A stretch of DNA of 64,000 nt from Roseovarius sp. SCSIO 43702. GTDB lineage: Bacteria > Pseudomonadota > Alphaproteobacteria > Rhodobacterales > Rhodobacteraceae. Where the stretch lies: contig NZ_CP080623.1 of assembly GCF_019599045.1 (NCBI RefSeq), forward strand, positions 2,874,501 to 2,938,500, given 5' to 3'. The stretch's first letter is position 1; each line of letters begins with the position of its first letter. Of the stretch, positions 8,248-17,370 are shown piece by piece. A model generated the notes under the pieces. That model made no database searches. It was not told the origin of the DNA and was given only the letters and a program-made list of their open reading frames with translations. The position numbers and the translations under genes are program-made.

Positions 8248-9864
8248 ATGACCGACCTTCTGCTGGCCATGACCGATATCCGCATCGAAGGCCGCTCGGA
8301 CCGGCGGTGGAAACCGATCATCAAGGGCGTCGATCTGGCGCTGAACAAGGGCGAGATCCTCGGCCTCATCGGCGAGAGCGGCGCGGGCAAGTCGACGCTC
8401 GGCCTTGCCGCGATGGGCTATACCAAGGGCGGCTGCCGCATCTCCGGCGGTTCGATCAAGTTCGACGGGAAGGAGCTGGTCGGCGCAGGCAAGAACACCC
8501 TGCGCAAGCTGCGCGGCAAGCGCATAGCCTATGTCGCGCAATCGGCGGCAGCGGCCTTCAACCCCGCCTACAAGCTGATCGACCAGTACTGCGAGGGCCC
8601 GGTGAAACACGGCGTCATGAGCCACGCCGAGGCCCAGCGCGATGCGGTCGAGCTTTATCGCAAGATTCGCCTGCCCGACCCCGACCAGATCGGCTTTCGC
8701 TATCCGCATCAGGTCTCGGGCGGGCAGCTGCAGCGCGCGATGACGGCGATGGCGATGTCCTGTCGACCCGACCTCATCATCTTTGACGAGCCGACCACCG
8801 CGCTCGACGTGACGACCCAGATCGAAGTGCTGGCCGCGATCCGCGACATCGTCCGCGAATACGATACGGCCGCGATCTACATCACCCATGATCTCGCGAT
8901 CGTCGCGCAGATGGCCGACCGGATCAAGGTGCTCTTGCGCGGCGAAGAAGTCGAGGACGCGCCCGCGCGTGAGATGCTGGCGAACCCGCGGGAGGATTAC
9001 ACCAAATCGCTCTGGGCCGTGCGCGATTTTCGCCGCGCGCCGATGCCCCTGCCCGACATGGACGCGGCGCCCCTCCTGCAGATCGACAACGTCACGGCCG
9101 GCTATGGCGCAGTAAATATCCTGGAAGACATCAACCTCAGCATCACCCGCGGCTCGACCGTCGCCATCGTCGGCGAGAGCGGGTCGGGCAAGTCCACGCT
9201 GGCGCGGGTCATCATGGGTCTCCTGCCGCCGTGGGAGGGATCGATCCAGTTCGATGGCACGCCCCTGCCCCCGTCCAGCCGCGATCGCACGCCGGATCTG
9301 CAGCGCCATGTGCAGATGATTCACCAGATGGCCGACACCGCCCTCAACCCCAAGCAGCGGATCCGCGACGTGATCGGCCGTCCGCTCGAGTTCTTCCTCG
9401 GGCTCAAGGGCAAGGCCAAGGAGGCGCGCACCCGCGAATTGCTGAGCCTGATCGAGCTTGACCCCGACGAGTTCATCGACCGCCTGCCCGGTGAGCTTTC
9501 GGGCGGGCAAAAGCAGCGGATCTGCATTGCGCGCGCACTGGCCGCCGAGCCCGAGTTCATAATCTGCGACGAGGTGACATCGGCGCTGGACCAATTGGTC
9601 GCCGAGGGCATCCTGCGCCTGCTGGACCGCCTGCAACGCGAGATGGGGCTGACCTACATGTTCATCACCCACGATCTGGCCACGGTCCGTTCGATCGCGG
9701 ACGAGGTGGTGGTGATGCAGCATGGCCGCATTGTCGAGCAGGGCAGCAAGGACGATATCTTCTCGCCGCCACACGCCGAATATACCGAGCTGCTTTTGTC
9801 CTCCGTGCCCGAGATGGACCCCGACTGGCTGACGAACCTTCTGGCCGAAAGGGGCGTGCAATGA
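8248..9864 (+). CDS. ABC transporter ATPase with two fused ATP-binding domains
   Basis: The 538-residue protein fuses DppD-like and DppF-like nucleotide-binding domains. The first has Walker A GESGAGKST at 42-50 and signature SGGQLQR; the second has GESGSGKST near 309 and SGGQKQR. Both have Walker B sequences (LIIFDEPTT; FIICDEVTS). It energises uptake through the two permeases encoded just upstream, 3 bp away. Its stop overlaps the start of the M14 deacylase gene by 4 bp, tying hydrolysis of the substrate to its import. Confidence 0.93.
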   Translation: MTDLLLAMTDIRIEGRSDRRWKPIIKGVDLALNKGEILGLIGESGAGKSTLGLAAMGYTKGGCRISGGSIKFDGKELVGAGKNTLRKLRGKRIAYVAQSAAAAFNPAYKLIDQYCEGPVKHGVMSHAEAQRDAVELYRKIRLPDPDQIGFRYPHQVSGGQLQRAMTAMAMSCRPDLIIFDEPTTALDVTTQIEVLAAIRDIVREYDTAAIYITHDLAIVAQMADRIKVLLRGEEVEDAPAREMLANPREDYTKSLWAVRDFRRAPMPLPDMDAAPLLQIDNVTAGYGAVNILEDINLSITRGSTVAIVGESGSGKSTLARVIMGLLPPWEGSIQFDGTPLPPSSRDRTPDLQRHVQMIHQMADTALNPKQRIRDVIGRPLEFFLGLKGKAKEARTRELLSLIELDPDEFIDRLPGELSGGQKQRICIARALAAEPEFIICDEVTSALDQLVAEGILRLLDRLQREMGLTYMFITHDLATVRSIADEVVVMQHGRIVEQGSKDDIFSPPHAEYTELLLSSVPEMDPDWLTNLLAERGVQ

Positions 9865-10922
9865 GCCTGAGTTTCGGAACCGTGGCGAGCACGCTCGACC
9901 TAGACAGCCCCGGCAAGCGTGCGGGGCAGTTCGGGCTGACCCATTCAGGCAACCGTTACGCCTTTTCCACGATCCGGGCTCCACTGGGCGTCATCCGCGG
10001 CGGGGACGGCCCCACCGCGCTGGTCTGCGCAGGCAATCACGGCGACGAATACGAAGGGCAGATCATCGTGCGGCGCCTCTATGAGCGGCTCGCGCCCGAG
10101 GATGTTGCCGGCCGGCTCATCCTCGCGCCGGCGCTCAACATGCCCAGCATCGAGGCGGCGCAGCGTGTCTCGCCTCTCGATGGCGGCAACCTCAACCGCA
10201 GCTTCCCCGGCGCCCCCTTCAGCGGGCCGACGCGCGAGATCGCGGGGTTCGTCGCCACGCAACTGATGCCTCTGGCCGATCTGGCGGTGGATCTGCATTC
10301 GGGCGGGACAGGCTGCAACTATCTGGACGCGGCCTATCTGTGCCTCACCGGCGATGCCGCGCGCGATGGCCAGACGCGCGATCTGGCACGCGCAATGGGC
10401 CTGCCATTTGCCATGGTCGTCCCGCCCAGCGACACGCCCGGCGATTTCGACAGCGCGGCCCATGATGCGGGCTGCGCGATGCTGTCCTGCGAGCTGGGCG
10501 GCGAGGGCAAGGTATCGCTCCGCGCGCTCGAGGCGGGCTGGCAGGGCGTGCTGCGCGTGCTTGCGGGTCAGGGTCTGCTGGCGGACGGGGTGGCCGAGCG
10601 GCTGGGCGCCGCCCCCGGCCCGCAGACACGCTTTCTCGACCTCGGCGCGGGCGCGGCGCATGTTACATCGGATCACCACGCGCTGGCCGAGCCGCTGGTG
10701 CGGATCGGGCAGAGTGTCGAGGCGGGCCAGCCCGTCGCGCTTCTGCGCGATCTCCACAGGCTGGACGCGGGCGCGCATGACTTGACGGCGTCCCGTGGCG
10801 GGGTGGTGGCGATCCAGCGGTCAGGCGGCATCGTCGCACCGGGCGACCATCTGGCGGTCATCTGCCCCGAATTGGACGCGCGTGGCCTCGATGCGCTGCT
10901 TGCGCAGGCAGGCGCCGCCTGA
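9861..10922 (+). CDS. M14 family zinc deacylase (AstE/AspA; EutE/DoeB-like)
   Basis: The 353-residue protein is a succinylglutamate desuccinylase/aspartoacylase-type metalloenzyme. Zinc ligands are visible in GNHGDEYEG (H60, E63) and DLHSGG (H146); GGNLNRSFPG carries substrate-contacting residues and E211 in CELGG is the likely catalytic glutamate. Pattern and length are closest to EutE/DoeB, which removes acetyl from N-alpha-acetyl-diaminobutyrate in ectoine catabolism. No other ectoine genes are present, so another N-acyl amino acid is more likely here. Translational overlap with the ABC ATPase suggests it cleaves the imported compound in the cytoplasm. It converges with the reductase gene, 15 bp away. 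Confidence 0.85.
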   Translation: MSLSFGTVASTLDLDSPGKRAGQFGLTHSGNRYAFSTIRAPLGVIRGGDGPTALVCAGNHGDEYEGQIIVRRLYERLAPEDVAGRLILAPALNMPSIEAAQRVSPLDGGNLNRSFPGAPFSGPTREIAGFVATQLMPLADLAVDLHSGGTGCNYLDAAYLCLTGDAARDGQTRDLARAMGLPFAMVVPPSDTPGDFDSAAHDAGCAMLSCELGGEGKVSLRALEAGWQGVLRVLAGQGLLADGVAERLGAAPGPQTRFLDLGAGAAHVTSDHHALAEPLVRIGQSVEAGQPVALLRDLHRLDAGAHDLTASRGGVVAIQRSGGIVAPGDHLAVICPELDARGLDALLAQAGAA

Positions 10923-10937
10923 TGCCGCGCCTGAAAG

Positions 10938-12095
10938 TCAGATATCCAACACCACCGGCCCCTTGGGACGCGCGCAGCAGATCAGGACCTTGCCCGCCTC
11001 GGGCGGGCTGAGCGGCTCTTCGAAATACTCGACCTCGCCGGAAACAAGCCCGCATTTGCAGCTGTTGCAGATCCCCGCGCGGCAGCTGAATTCAGGGTTC
11101 AGCCCCGCATTCTCGGCCAGCTCCAGCAGGGAATCCGCTGCGCCATCCCACTGCTCCGATACCCCGGACCGTCGGAACCGCACATCCGCCTGCGCAACCT
11201 CGGGCGAGGGCTGCTCGGCCACTTCGACAACGGTTTCCTCGGTCGCCCATGCGTCGGGATCGGTCAGGTTGACCAGCGAGCGGATCGCGGGCGCCGCATT
11301 GCGCGCGGGCGCCCTTGCCGGCGCTGGCGCCTCTGCAAGCTTGTCGAGAGACGTGGCCTTGCCGAAGAACTCGTAGGCAATCCGGTCCTTGGGCAGCCCC
11401 AACTCCCGCAAAAGCTGATACATCGCCGCCATGAAGGGCGCGGGGCCACAAAGGTAGACCTCGTAATCGCCGAGCGGCAGGTGGCTTTGCAGGAATGCCT
11501 TGTCGATCATCCCCTCGGCATGAAACGCGCCGGCGCTGCGATCCGCCTCACCCGGCGCGCGATAGACAAAGAGGGTGCGAATATGCTCATCCGCCAGAAC
11601 CGTCACCTCGTCCCGCAGCGCGTGGACGGCGCCGTTTTCACAGGCATGAATGAAATAGACATCGCGGCCCGTCCCCTCGAGGCTGTGCAGCATCGACACC
11701 AGCGGCGTCAACCCGACCCCGCCCGAAAGCAGCATAACCGGGCGCCGGCTCTCTTCGTTCAGCACGAAATGGCCTCGCGGCGGAGCGATCTCGATCTCGT
11801 CGCCGACCTCGATCCGGTCATGCAGCCAGCACGAGCCAAGACCATCGGGCGCGCCGTTCTGGCCCGCCTCGCGCTTGACCGTGATGCGGTGATGCTCCGT
11901 CTCGGCGGCGGCGTTCGAGACCGAATAGGTCTTGAGCACCGGCGCGCCTTCACCCGGCATTTTCAGCGTCAGATACTGCCCCGGCCTCACCGGCCAAAGC
12001 GCACCGCCATCCACCGGCACCAGGTGAAAGGACGTGATGATATCGCTCTCGCGCCGCTTGTCGGCGACGCGAAAGGTCCGGAAACCGTCCGCCAT
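10938..12095 (-). CDS. Flavin reductase with C-terminal [2Fe-2S] ferredoxin domain
   Basis: The 385-residue protein has a ferredoxin-reductase FAD domain (KTYSVSN flavin motif), an NAD(P)H-binding domain (GGVGLTP; CGPAPFMAAM) and a plant-type ferredoxin domain with cysteines at about 338, 343, 346 and 373/374. Between the NAD domain and the ferredoxin domain is an Ala/Pro-rich linker of about 60 residues. This order resembles the reductases of glycine betaine and carnitine monooxygenases. It transfers electrons from NAD(P)H to the Rieske oxygenase encoded upstream, whose stop is 1 bp from this start. The partner's substrate is unknown. Confidence 0.9.
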   Translation of the reverse strand: MADGFRTFRVADKRRESDIITSFHLVPVDGGALWPVRPGQYLTLKMPGEGAPVLKTYSVSNAAAETEHHRITVKREAGQNGAPDGLGSCWLHDRIEVGDEIEIAPPRGHFVLNEESRRPVMLLSGGVGLTPLVSMLHSLEGTGRDVYFIHACENGAVHALRDEVTVLADEHIRTLFVYRAPGEADRSAGAFHAEGMIDKAFLQSHLPLGDYEVYLCGPAPFMAAMYQLLRELGLPKDRIAYEFFGKATSLDKLAEAPAPARAPARNAAPAIRSLVNLTDPDAWATEETVVEVAEQPSPEVAQADVRFRRSGVSEQWDGAADSLLELAENAGLNPEFSCRAGICNSCKCGLVSGEVEYFEEPLSPPEAGKVLICCARPKGPVVLDI

Positions 12096-12096
12096 G

Positions 12097-13137
12097 TTAC
12101 TGGCTCAGCTTGGCGTCGACCATGGCCTCTTCGGCGATCATCGCCTCGAGTTGCCGGCGGAAGCGAAGTTGGCCCGCGTCTATGTGCAGGTCGATATGCG
12201 GCGAGGTTTTCTCGGTCATGCCGATCTGCACCTCGTTGAGTACCGCGCGGTCCTCTTCGAATGCGCCCCGCACGTCCTCGCTCATCATCTTCGACAGCTC
12301 TTCGTCATCGGGGCGCACGTTGCGCAGTTGGAACCAGTAATAGCGCGTTTCGGTCTCGGTCGTTGGCGTCATGAAGTTGTAGCTGTCCATGACAAATGTC
12401 TTGTCGTGCAGCGGCCCATCGACGCCACCGGTACCCGCGGGGGTGAACACCGCGCGGATGAGCGCATGGCTGGGATAGCGGACCTCGTAATGCTGCAGGC
12501 GGTCGCAATTGCCCTCGAACTCGATGACCTTCTTGTAGAACGGCGCCGGCTCGTGATCCATCATCCAGCGATGCACGATGACGCCCGTGTCGGTCTTGGT
12601 CACGCGCAGGGGCGTATCCTTGGTCGCGTCTGCCGCAAAGGAGGATTCGTGGACCCAGGCGACATGGGTGGGATCGAGCAGGTTGTCGCACATCAGCAGG
12701 TAGTTGCACTTGAGCTCCATCGCCGCGCCGCGATTGATCCCCCAGTCGGGGCTGTCGAAGTTCGGAATGTCGATGATCTCCTCGGGATCCGCGATGGCGG
12801 CATTGCCCATCCAGATCCAGACCAGACCGTACTTCTCGTGCACCGGATAGGGGCGCACCTTCGCCGCCGAGGGGATGCGCCCGCCGCCCGGTGCCCAGAC
12901 GCACTGGCCCGCGCAATCGAAGGTCAGGCCGTGATAGCCGCATTCGACATTGTCGTCCTTGATGCGCCCCTTCGAGAGCGGCAGCTTGCGGTGGGGGCAG
13001 GCATCCTCCATGGCGATCACTTCGCCCTCGGAGTTGCGGAACATGCAGATCTTCTCGCCGAGGACCTTGACCTGCTGAAGCTCGCCGACGATCTCGTCAC
13101 TCCATGCGGCGACATACCAGGCATTTTTCAAGAACAT
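12097..13137 (-). CDS. Rieske non-heme iron oxygenase, VanA-like
   Basis: The 346-residue protein carries the Rieske [2Fe-2S] motif CPH (C47, H49) and CGYH (C66, H69), followed by a catalytic domain with NLLDPTHVAWVH, giving bridging D155 and iron ligands H158 and H163. Size and motif spacing fit the VanA group, whose members perform O- or N-demethylation or ring/side-chain hydroxylation. It forms an operon with the reductase gene immediately downstream. Nothing else in the region belongs to vanillate metabolism. Given the neighbours, oxidation or N-demethylation of an imidazole or other modified amino acid is a possibility only. GAGGAGG lies ahead of the ATG, although with a slightly long spacer. 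Confidence 0.9.
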   Translation of the reverse strand: MFLKNAWYVAAWSDEIVGELQQVKVLGEKICMFRNSEGEVIAMEDACPHRKLPLSKGRIKDDNVECGYHGLTFDCAGQCVWAPGGGRIPSAAKVRPYPVHEKYGLVWIWMGNAAIADPEEIIDIPNFDSPDWGINRGAAMELKCNYLLMCDNLLDPTHVAWVHESSFAADATKDTPLRVTKTDTGVIVHRWMMDHEPAPFYKKVIEFEGNCDRLQHYEVRYPSHALIRAVFTPAGTGGVDGPLHDKTFVMDSYNFMTPTTETETRYYWFQLRNVRPDDEELSKMMSEDVRGAFEEDRAVLNEVQIGMTEKTSPHIDLHIDAGQLRFRRQLEAMIAEEAMVDAKLSQ

Positions 13138-13246
13138 ACGGGGGGCCTCCTCACTGCGGTGCGTTTGGCTGGGATTGACTGAGCTATATGGAAAACGGCG
13201 CGGAAATAAATGCCGATATCCAGTGAAACTGTTTAGATTTTCTACG

Positions 13247-14152
13247 TCAGTCAGCCCGCGCCTCGGACAGGATCCAGTTCAGGAACGAGCGCGCGACCTC
13301 GTTCTCCAACAGCATGGGCGCCCAGCAGATATGGTAGGGGTCGGGCATCGGAATACTTGCTTCCGACAGCCGGACGAGACGTCCGAGGCGCAGGTCCACC
13401 GACGCGAAGGATTGCTGCGCCAGCGTGATGCCCTGCCCGCCCGCCGCCGCCTCGAGCGCCGAGCCCGAGAGGGAATGCACCGACAACGGCTTGACGCGCG
13501 GACCGGGTGCGCCCTGCGCGGTCAGCCAATCGCCAAGCCGCGGGATGTTGGCGTAGGCAGGACCCCAGTCGATATCGATCCACGGCAGCGCATTCATCGT
13601 CTCGGGTTCCGCCGCCTCGGGATGACGCGCCAGAAAATCGGGCGAACATACCGGGAAGCAGACGTCGTGAAAAAGCGCCCGGCGATGCGGATGCGCCTCG
13701 GAGGCGGCACCATAGGTCAGGCGAAACATGCGGTTCAGAAACTGCACCTCGGGCTCGACATGCGTGGCCTCGAGGCGGAACGAGACGGCCCGGTCGGGCG
13801 CGTCGAAGCGATGCAGACGCGGGTTCAGCCATTTGAGCAGCAACGTCGGCAGACCCGATATTTCCACCTCGCGGTCGGCCATGCGCTCGGTCAGCAATCC
13901 CTGCGCTTGCCGCAGTTTCTCGAAGCCGGACGATAGCAGCTCATGATAAGATCGCGCGCCGGGCGCGAGCGAAGCGCGGCGTCCGTCCTTCATGATGAGC
14001 GGTATCTTGAGCTGTGCTTCGAGAATCTTGATCTGCTGGCTGATGGCTCCCGCCGTCACGCCCAGTTCCCGCGCCGCGGCGGTCACCGAGCCGAGACGCC
14101 CGAAACTCTCGAAGGCTTGCAGCGCGCGCAACGGCGGAAGAGGAGATTGCAT
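13247..14152 (-). CDS. LysR family transcriptional regulator (GcvA-like)
   Basis: The 301-residue protein has an N-terminal helix-turn-helix (LRALQAFESFGRLGSVTAAARELGVTAGAIS..., residues 8-40) and a LysR effector-binding domain. The N-terminus resembles GcvA-type members. It is divergent from the solute-binding protein gene and lies just upstream of, and in the same direction as, the Rieske operon, so it could control both. A 17-bp inverted repeat at 14185-14201 in the divergent gap is a likely binding site. The coinducer is unknown. Confidence 0.88.
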   Translation of the reverse strand: MQSPLPPLRALQAFESFGRLGSVTAAARELGVTAGAISQQIKILEAQLKIPLIMKDGRRASLAPGARSYHELLSSGFEKLRQAQGLLTERMADREVEISGLPTLLLKWLNPRLHRFDAPDRAVSFRLEATHVEPEVQFLNRMFRLTYGAASEAHPHRRALFHDVCFPVCSPDFLARHPEAAEPETMNALPWIDIDWGPAYANIPRLGDWLTAQGAPGPRVKPLSVHSLSGSALEAAAGGQGITLAQQSFASVDLRLGRLVRLSEASIPMPDPYHICWAPMLLENEVARSFLNWILSEARAD

Positions 14153-14184
14153 AGCCTACCTATATGATCGGTTGAGGTGGGTGC

Positions 14185-14201
14185 CTTTAGAATGCCTAAA
14201 G
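14185..14201. promoter_or_regulatory. Candidate LysR box (inverted repeat)
   Basis: CTTTAG and CTAAAG form a perfect inverted repeat around a 5-base spacer, 33 bases upstream of the LysR start and in front of the solute-binding protein gene. This fits the dyad symmetry expected of LysR binding sites. The surrounding AT-rich stretch (about 14215-14280) probably holds the promoter. No direct evidence of binding. Confidence 0.45.
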
Positions 14202-14332
14202 AGCGTAGGCGCAAATCTGATTTGTCACAAGATAAGACCCGAACTTATCATAATAACAATAGACATAATAGAATGCCTTCTGTCACCGCATCAAGCGGTG
14301 ACGTCCGACGGCCGATCACAGGGAACCAATTC

Positions 14333-15889
14333 ATGACATTTTCGATGAACCGACGCAGTCTTCTCCTGGGTGCCGGCGCCATGGGCGGCGCTGCAATCCT
14401 CGGCCTTTCGGGGCAGCCGCTGCGCGCCGCGACACCGCAGGCCGGCGGAACCCTGCGCCTCGGGATCGGCAGTTTCGATTCGGGCGAAACGCTGGATCCG
14501 CAGGTGAACGAGACGAAGTTCATGCAGAACCTGCAATGGCAGCTGCGCAACAACCTGATCGAGATCGGCGCCGGCGGCGTTCTCGTCCCCGAGCTGGCGA
14601 CCAGCTGGGAGCCGAATGACGACATGACCGTCTGGGTGTTCAAGCTGCGCCAGGGCGTCGAATTCCACAACGGCAAGACGATGGACGCTGACGACGTTGT
14701 CTTTTCGATCAACCTGCACCGCGGTCCCGACACCATCAGCCAGACCAAATCGCTGGTGGCCGTTATCAAGGACGTGCAGGCAACCGCGCCCGACGAGGTG
14801 ACGATCACCCTCAACGAGCCGAATGCCGGCTTCCCCCCCGTTCTGGCGCTGACCACCATGCTCATCGTGCCCAAAGATGACATGAATTTCGACGCCGGCA
14901 TCGGCACGGGCGGCTATATCCTCGAGACCTACGAACCGGGCATCAAATCCATCGCTAGGAAGAACCCCAACTACTGGAAAGAGGATCGCGCCCATTTCGA
15001 CGCCATCGAGATGCTGGCGATCCGCGACGTCAACGCGCGCACGACCGCGCTGCAGACCGGCCAGATCGACGTCATGAACTCGGTCGATCCGACCACCGCG
15101 AACCTCATGGCGGCCATGCCCGGCGTGGACCTCGTGCAGACACAGGGCAAGGTGCATTACTGCTTCAGCATGTACACGACCGATCCGCTGTTCCAGGACG
15201 TGCGCGTGCGCAAGGCGATGAAGCTGGCCATCGACCGTCAGGACATGGTGGACAAGGTGCTGAACGGCTATGGCTCCATCGCCAACGATCAGCCGATCTC
15301 CGAGGCGTATCGCTATCATAATCCCGACCTGCCGCAGCACAGCTATGACCCGGAACAGGCCAGAGCGCTGCTGAAGGAGGCCGGCTCGGAAGGTTTGACG
15401 ACCACGCTCCACGCGTCGAACACGCCCTTCACCGGCGCCGTCGAGGCCGCGCAGCTCTTTGCCGAGCATGCGGCGAAGGCAGGCATCACGATCAACGTCG
15501 CGCGCGAGCCCGAAGATGGCTACTGGTCCAACATCTGGGGCAAGAAGCCGTTCTTTGCCTCGCGCTGGTCGGGCCGTGCCAACGAGGACCTGATGCTCAG
15601 CCTCGCCTATTCGCGCGAGGCCCTGGGCGGTTACAACGCGACCAACTGGGACAACGAGGCGTTCAATACCGCGCTGATCGCCGCCCGCTCGGAGAGGGAT
15701 GATGCCAAGCGCCGCGAACTCTATTATGAATGCCAGCGCATTCTGTCGGATGAGGGCGGGCTGATCGCACCGGTCTGGGCCGATTTCCTCGATGCGAAGG
15801 CCTCCAAGGTGGGCACGCCCGAAGAGATCTCGGGTGACTGGGATCTGGATGGAAACCGCTGCGGCGAGCGGTGGTGGTTCAACGCCTGA
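14333..15889 (+). CDS. ABC transporter solute-binding protein, peptide/opine family 5
   Basis: The 518-residue protein is a family 5 extracellular solute-binding protein (DppA/OppA class). The N-terminus MTFSMNRRSLLLGAGAMGGA is a twin-arginine signal peptide with cleavage expected after LRAA, so it is exported folded to the periplasm. Conserved family segments are LVPELATSWEPNDD, FHNGKTMDADDVVFSI and VRKAMKLAIDRQDMVDKVL. It is the only such protein in the window and should serve the permeases at 6424-8244, although it is in a separate unit about 4.5 kb downstream of their operon and preceded by a different regulator. A longer in-frame N-terminus exists, but the Tat signal fixes this start. 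Confidence 0.9.
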   Translation: MTFSMNRRSLLLGAGAMGGAAILGLSGQPLRAATPQAGGTLRLGIGSFDSGETLDPQVNETKFMQNLQWQLRNNLIEIGAGGVLVPELATSWEPNDDMTVWVFKLRQGVEFHNGKTMDADDVVFSINLHRGPDTISQTKSLVAVIKDVQATAPDEVTITLNEPNAGFPPVLALTTMLIVPKDDMNFDAGIGTGGYILETYEPGIKSIARKNPNYWKEDRAHFDAIEMLAIRDVNARTTALQTGQIDVMNSVDPTTANLMAAMPGVDLVQTQGKVHYCFSMYTTDPLFQDVRVRKAMKLAIDRQDMVDKVLNGYGSIANDQPISEAYRYHNPDLPQHSYDPEQARALLKEAGSEGLTTTLHASNTPFTGAVEAAQLFAEHAAKAGITINVAREPEDGYWSNIWGKKPFFASRWSGRANEDLMLSLAYSREALGGYNATNWDNEAFNTALIAARSERDDAKRRELYYECQRILSDEGGLIAPVWADFLDAKASKVGTPEEISGDWDLDGNRCGERWWFNA

Positions 15890-15967
15890 TCGCTAACGAC
15901 TTTCCGAACGCGGGCCGCCCGAAACGGCGGCCCGCATCCGTAACCCAGCCCGAGGCGCGCAAATCCG

Positions 15968-17353
15968 ATGCAGACATCTCCTGTGGCTGACCGCCTCGCC
16001 TGCGCATTGGATGACCTGCATCCTCTCTTCGGCGATCGCCTGCTGACATCGGACGCGGCACGCGAACATCACGGCAGCGGCGAATCGCATCTGCCTGCGC
16101 AATGGCCGGATGCGGTCATCATGGTGCAATCCACCGAAGAGGTGGCGGATGTGCTCCGCGTGGCCCACCGGCATGGTGTGCCTGTCATCCCCTTCGGCGC
16201 CGGATCGTCGCTCGAAGGACAGATCCACGCACCCCATGGCGGGATCAGCATCGACCTGTCTCGGATGGACGACATTATCGCGGTCAACGCGGAGGACATG
16301 GATTGCACCGTGGCCTGCGGCGTCACCCGGCAGGCGCTCAACGAACATCTGCGCGATACCGGTCTTTTCTTTCCCGTCGATCTGGGCGCCCATGCCAGCC
16401 TCGGTGGCATGGCCTCGACCCGCGCCTCGGGCACGACGACCGTGCGATACGGCTCGATGCGCGATCTGGTGCTGGGCCTGACTGTGGTCATGTCCGACGG
16501 GCAGATCATCAGGACCGGGGGGCGAGCGCGAAAATCCTCCGCCGGGTATGACCTGACGCGGCTGATGATCGGCTCCGAGGGCACCTTGGGTATAATCACC
16601 GAGCTGACCCTGCGCCTTTTCGGCATCCCCGAGGCCGCGCAAAGCGCGATGTGCAGCTTTGCCAGTATCGAAAAGGCCACCGAGACAGTCGTCGCGGCCC
16701 TGCAATGCGGGCTCTGCCTCAACCGGATCGAGCTGGCCGATACTGTGCAGATGCGCGCGATCAACAGCTATTCCGCCACCGACCTGCCAGAGCATCCGAC
16801 CCTCTGGATCGAGCTGACCGGCTCGGGCGCGCAGGTGGCGCATGACATGGAGGTGCTGCGCGATCTGGCAGAGGGCGCGATCCGCTTCGACACGGCCGGA
16901 ACAGCCGACGAGGCGACGCGGCTCTGGCGCACCCGGCACGACGCGCTTTATGCCGCGCGTGCGCTCCGGCCCGGCATCAAGGGGATCTCCACGGATGTCT
17001 GCGTGCCCGTGTCGCAGCTTCCGGACTGCATCAGCGGTATCATGGACGTGATCGCCACCACCTCGATCATCGCGCCACTGATCGGACATGTGGGCGACGG
17101 CAACTTTCATCTGGTGCTGCTCTACGATCCTGCCGACCCCGACGAAGTTCGCGAGGCGCAGCTTATCAACAGCAGCCTGGTCAAGATGGCCATCGCGATG
17201 GGTGGCACCTGCACCGGCGAGCATGGGGTCGGCCTCGGCAAAAAAGCCTATCTGGACGCCGAACACGGCCCCGCGCTCGACGTGATGCGCCGCATCAAGT
17301 GCGCACTTGACCCGGCAGGCATCATGAACCCCGGCAAGATCTTCGACCTTTGA
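15968..17353 (+). CDS. FAD-linked oxidase, D-lactate/D-2-hydroxyacid dehydrogenase type
   Basis: The 461-residue protein belongs to the GlcD/LDHD group: PCMH-type FAD-binding domain (VIPFGAGSSLEGQI near 73-86; SAGYDLTRLMIGSEGTLGI) and C-terminal FAD-oxidase domain with GHVGDGNFH, TGEHGVGLGK and the ending MNPGKIFDL. Enzymes of this type oxidise D-2-hydroxy acids to 2-oxo acids and pass electrons to quinone or cytochrome c. It lies between the solute-binding protein and a HisC-like aminotransferase, which suggests interconversion of a hydroxy acid, an oxo acid and an amino acid, for example aryl- or imidazole-lactate and pyruvate; this is inference. Confidence 0.87.
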   Translation: MQTSPVADRLACALDDLHPLFGDRLLTSDAAREHHGSGESHLPAQWPDAVIMVQSTEEVADVLRVAHRHGVPVIPFGAGSSLEGQIHAPHGGISIDLSRMDDIIAVNAEDMDCTVACGVTRQALNEHLRDTGLFFPVDLGAHASLGGMASTRASGTTTVRYGSMRDLVLGLTVVMSDGQIIRTGGRARKSSAGYDLTRLMIGSEGTLGIITELTLRLFGIPEAAQSAMCSFASIEKATETVVAALQCGLCLNRIELADTVQMRAINSYSATDLPEHPTLWIELTGSGAQVAHDMEVLRDLAEGAIRFDTAGTADEATRLWRTRHDALYAARALRPGIKGISTDVCVPVSQLPDCISGIMDVIATTSIIAPLIGHVGDGNFHLVLLYDPADPDEVREAQLINSSLVKMAIAMGGTCTGEHGVGLGKKAYLDAEHGPALDVMRRIKCALDPAGIMNPGKIFDL

Positions 17354-17370
17354 CGCCAAGGACACCCGCC

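Noticed and set aside
8008..9984. Long antisense reading frame of 658 codons opposite the ABC ATPase gene
   Set aside because: Arg/His/Gly-rich translation typical of GC-rich shadow frames, no family signature, and the opposite strand encodes clear conserved proteins.
9861..10922. Ectoine/hydroxyectoine degradation cluster
   Set aside because: The M14 enzyme is EutE/DoeB-like, but no EutD-type hydrolase, EutABC, diaminobutyrate transaminase or AsnC-type regulator is present.
12097..13137. Vanillate demethylase vanA with vanB
   Set aside because: The reductase has a ferredoxin-reductase-type FAD domain with a linker, unlike the FMN-type VanB, and no aromatic pathway genes accompany the pair.
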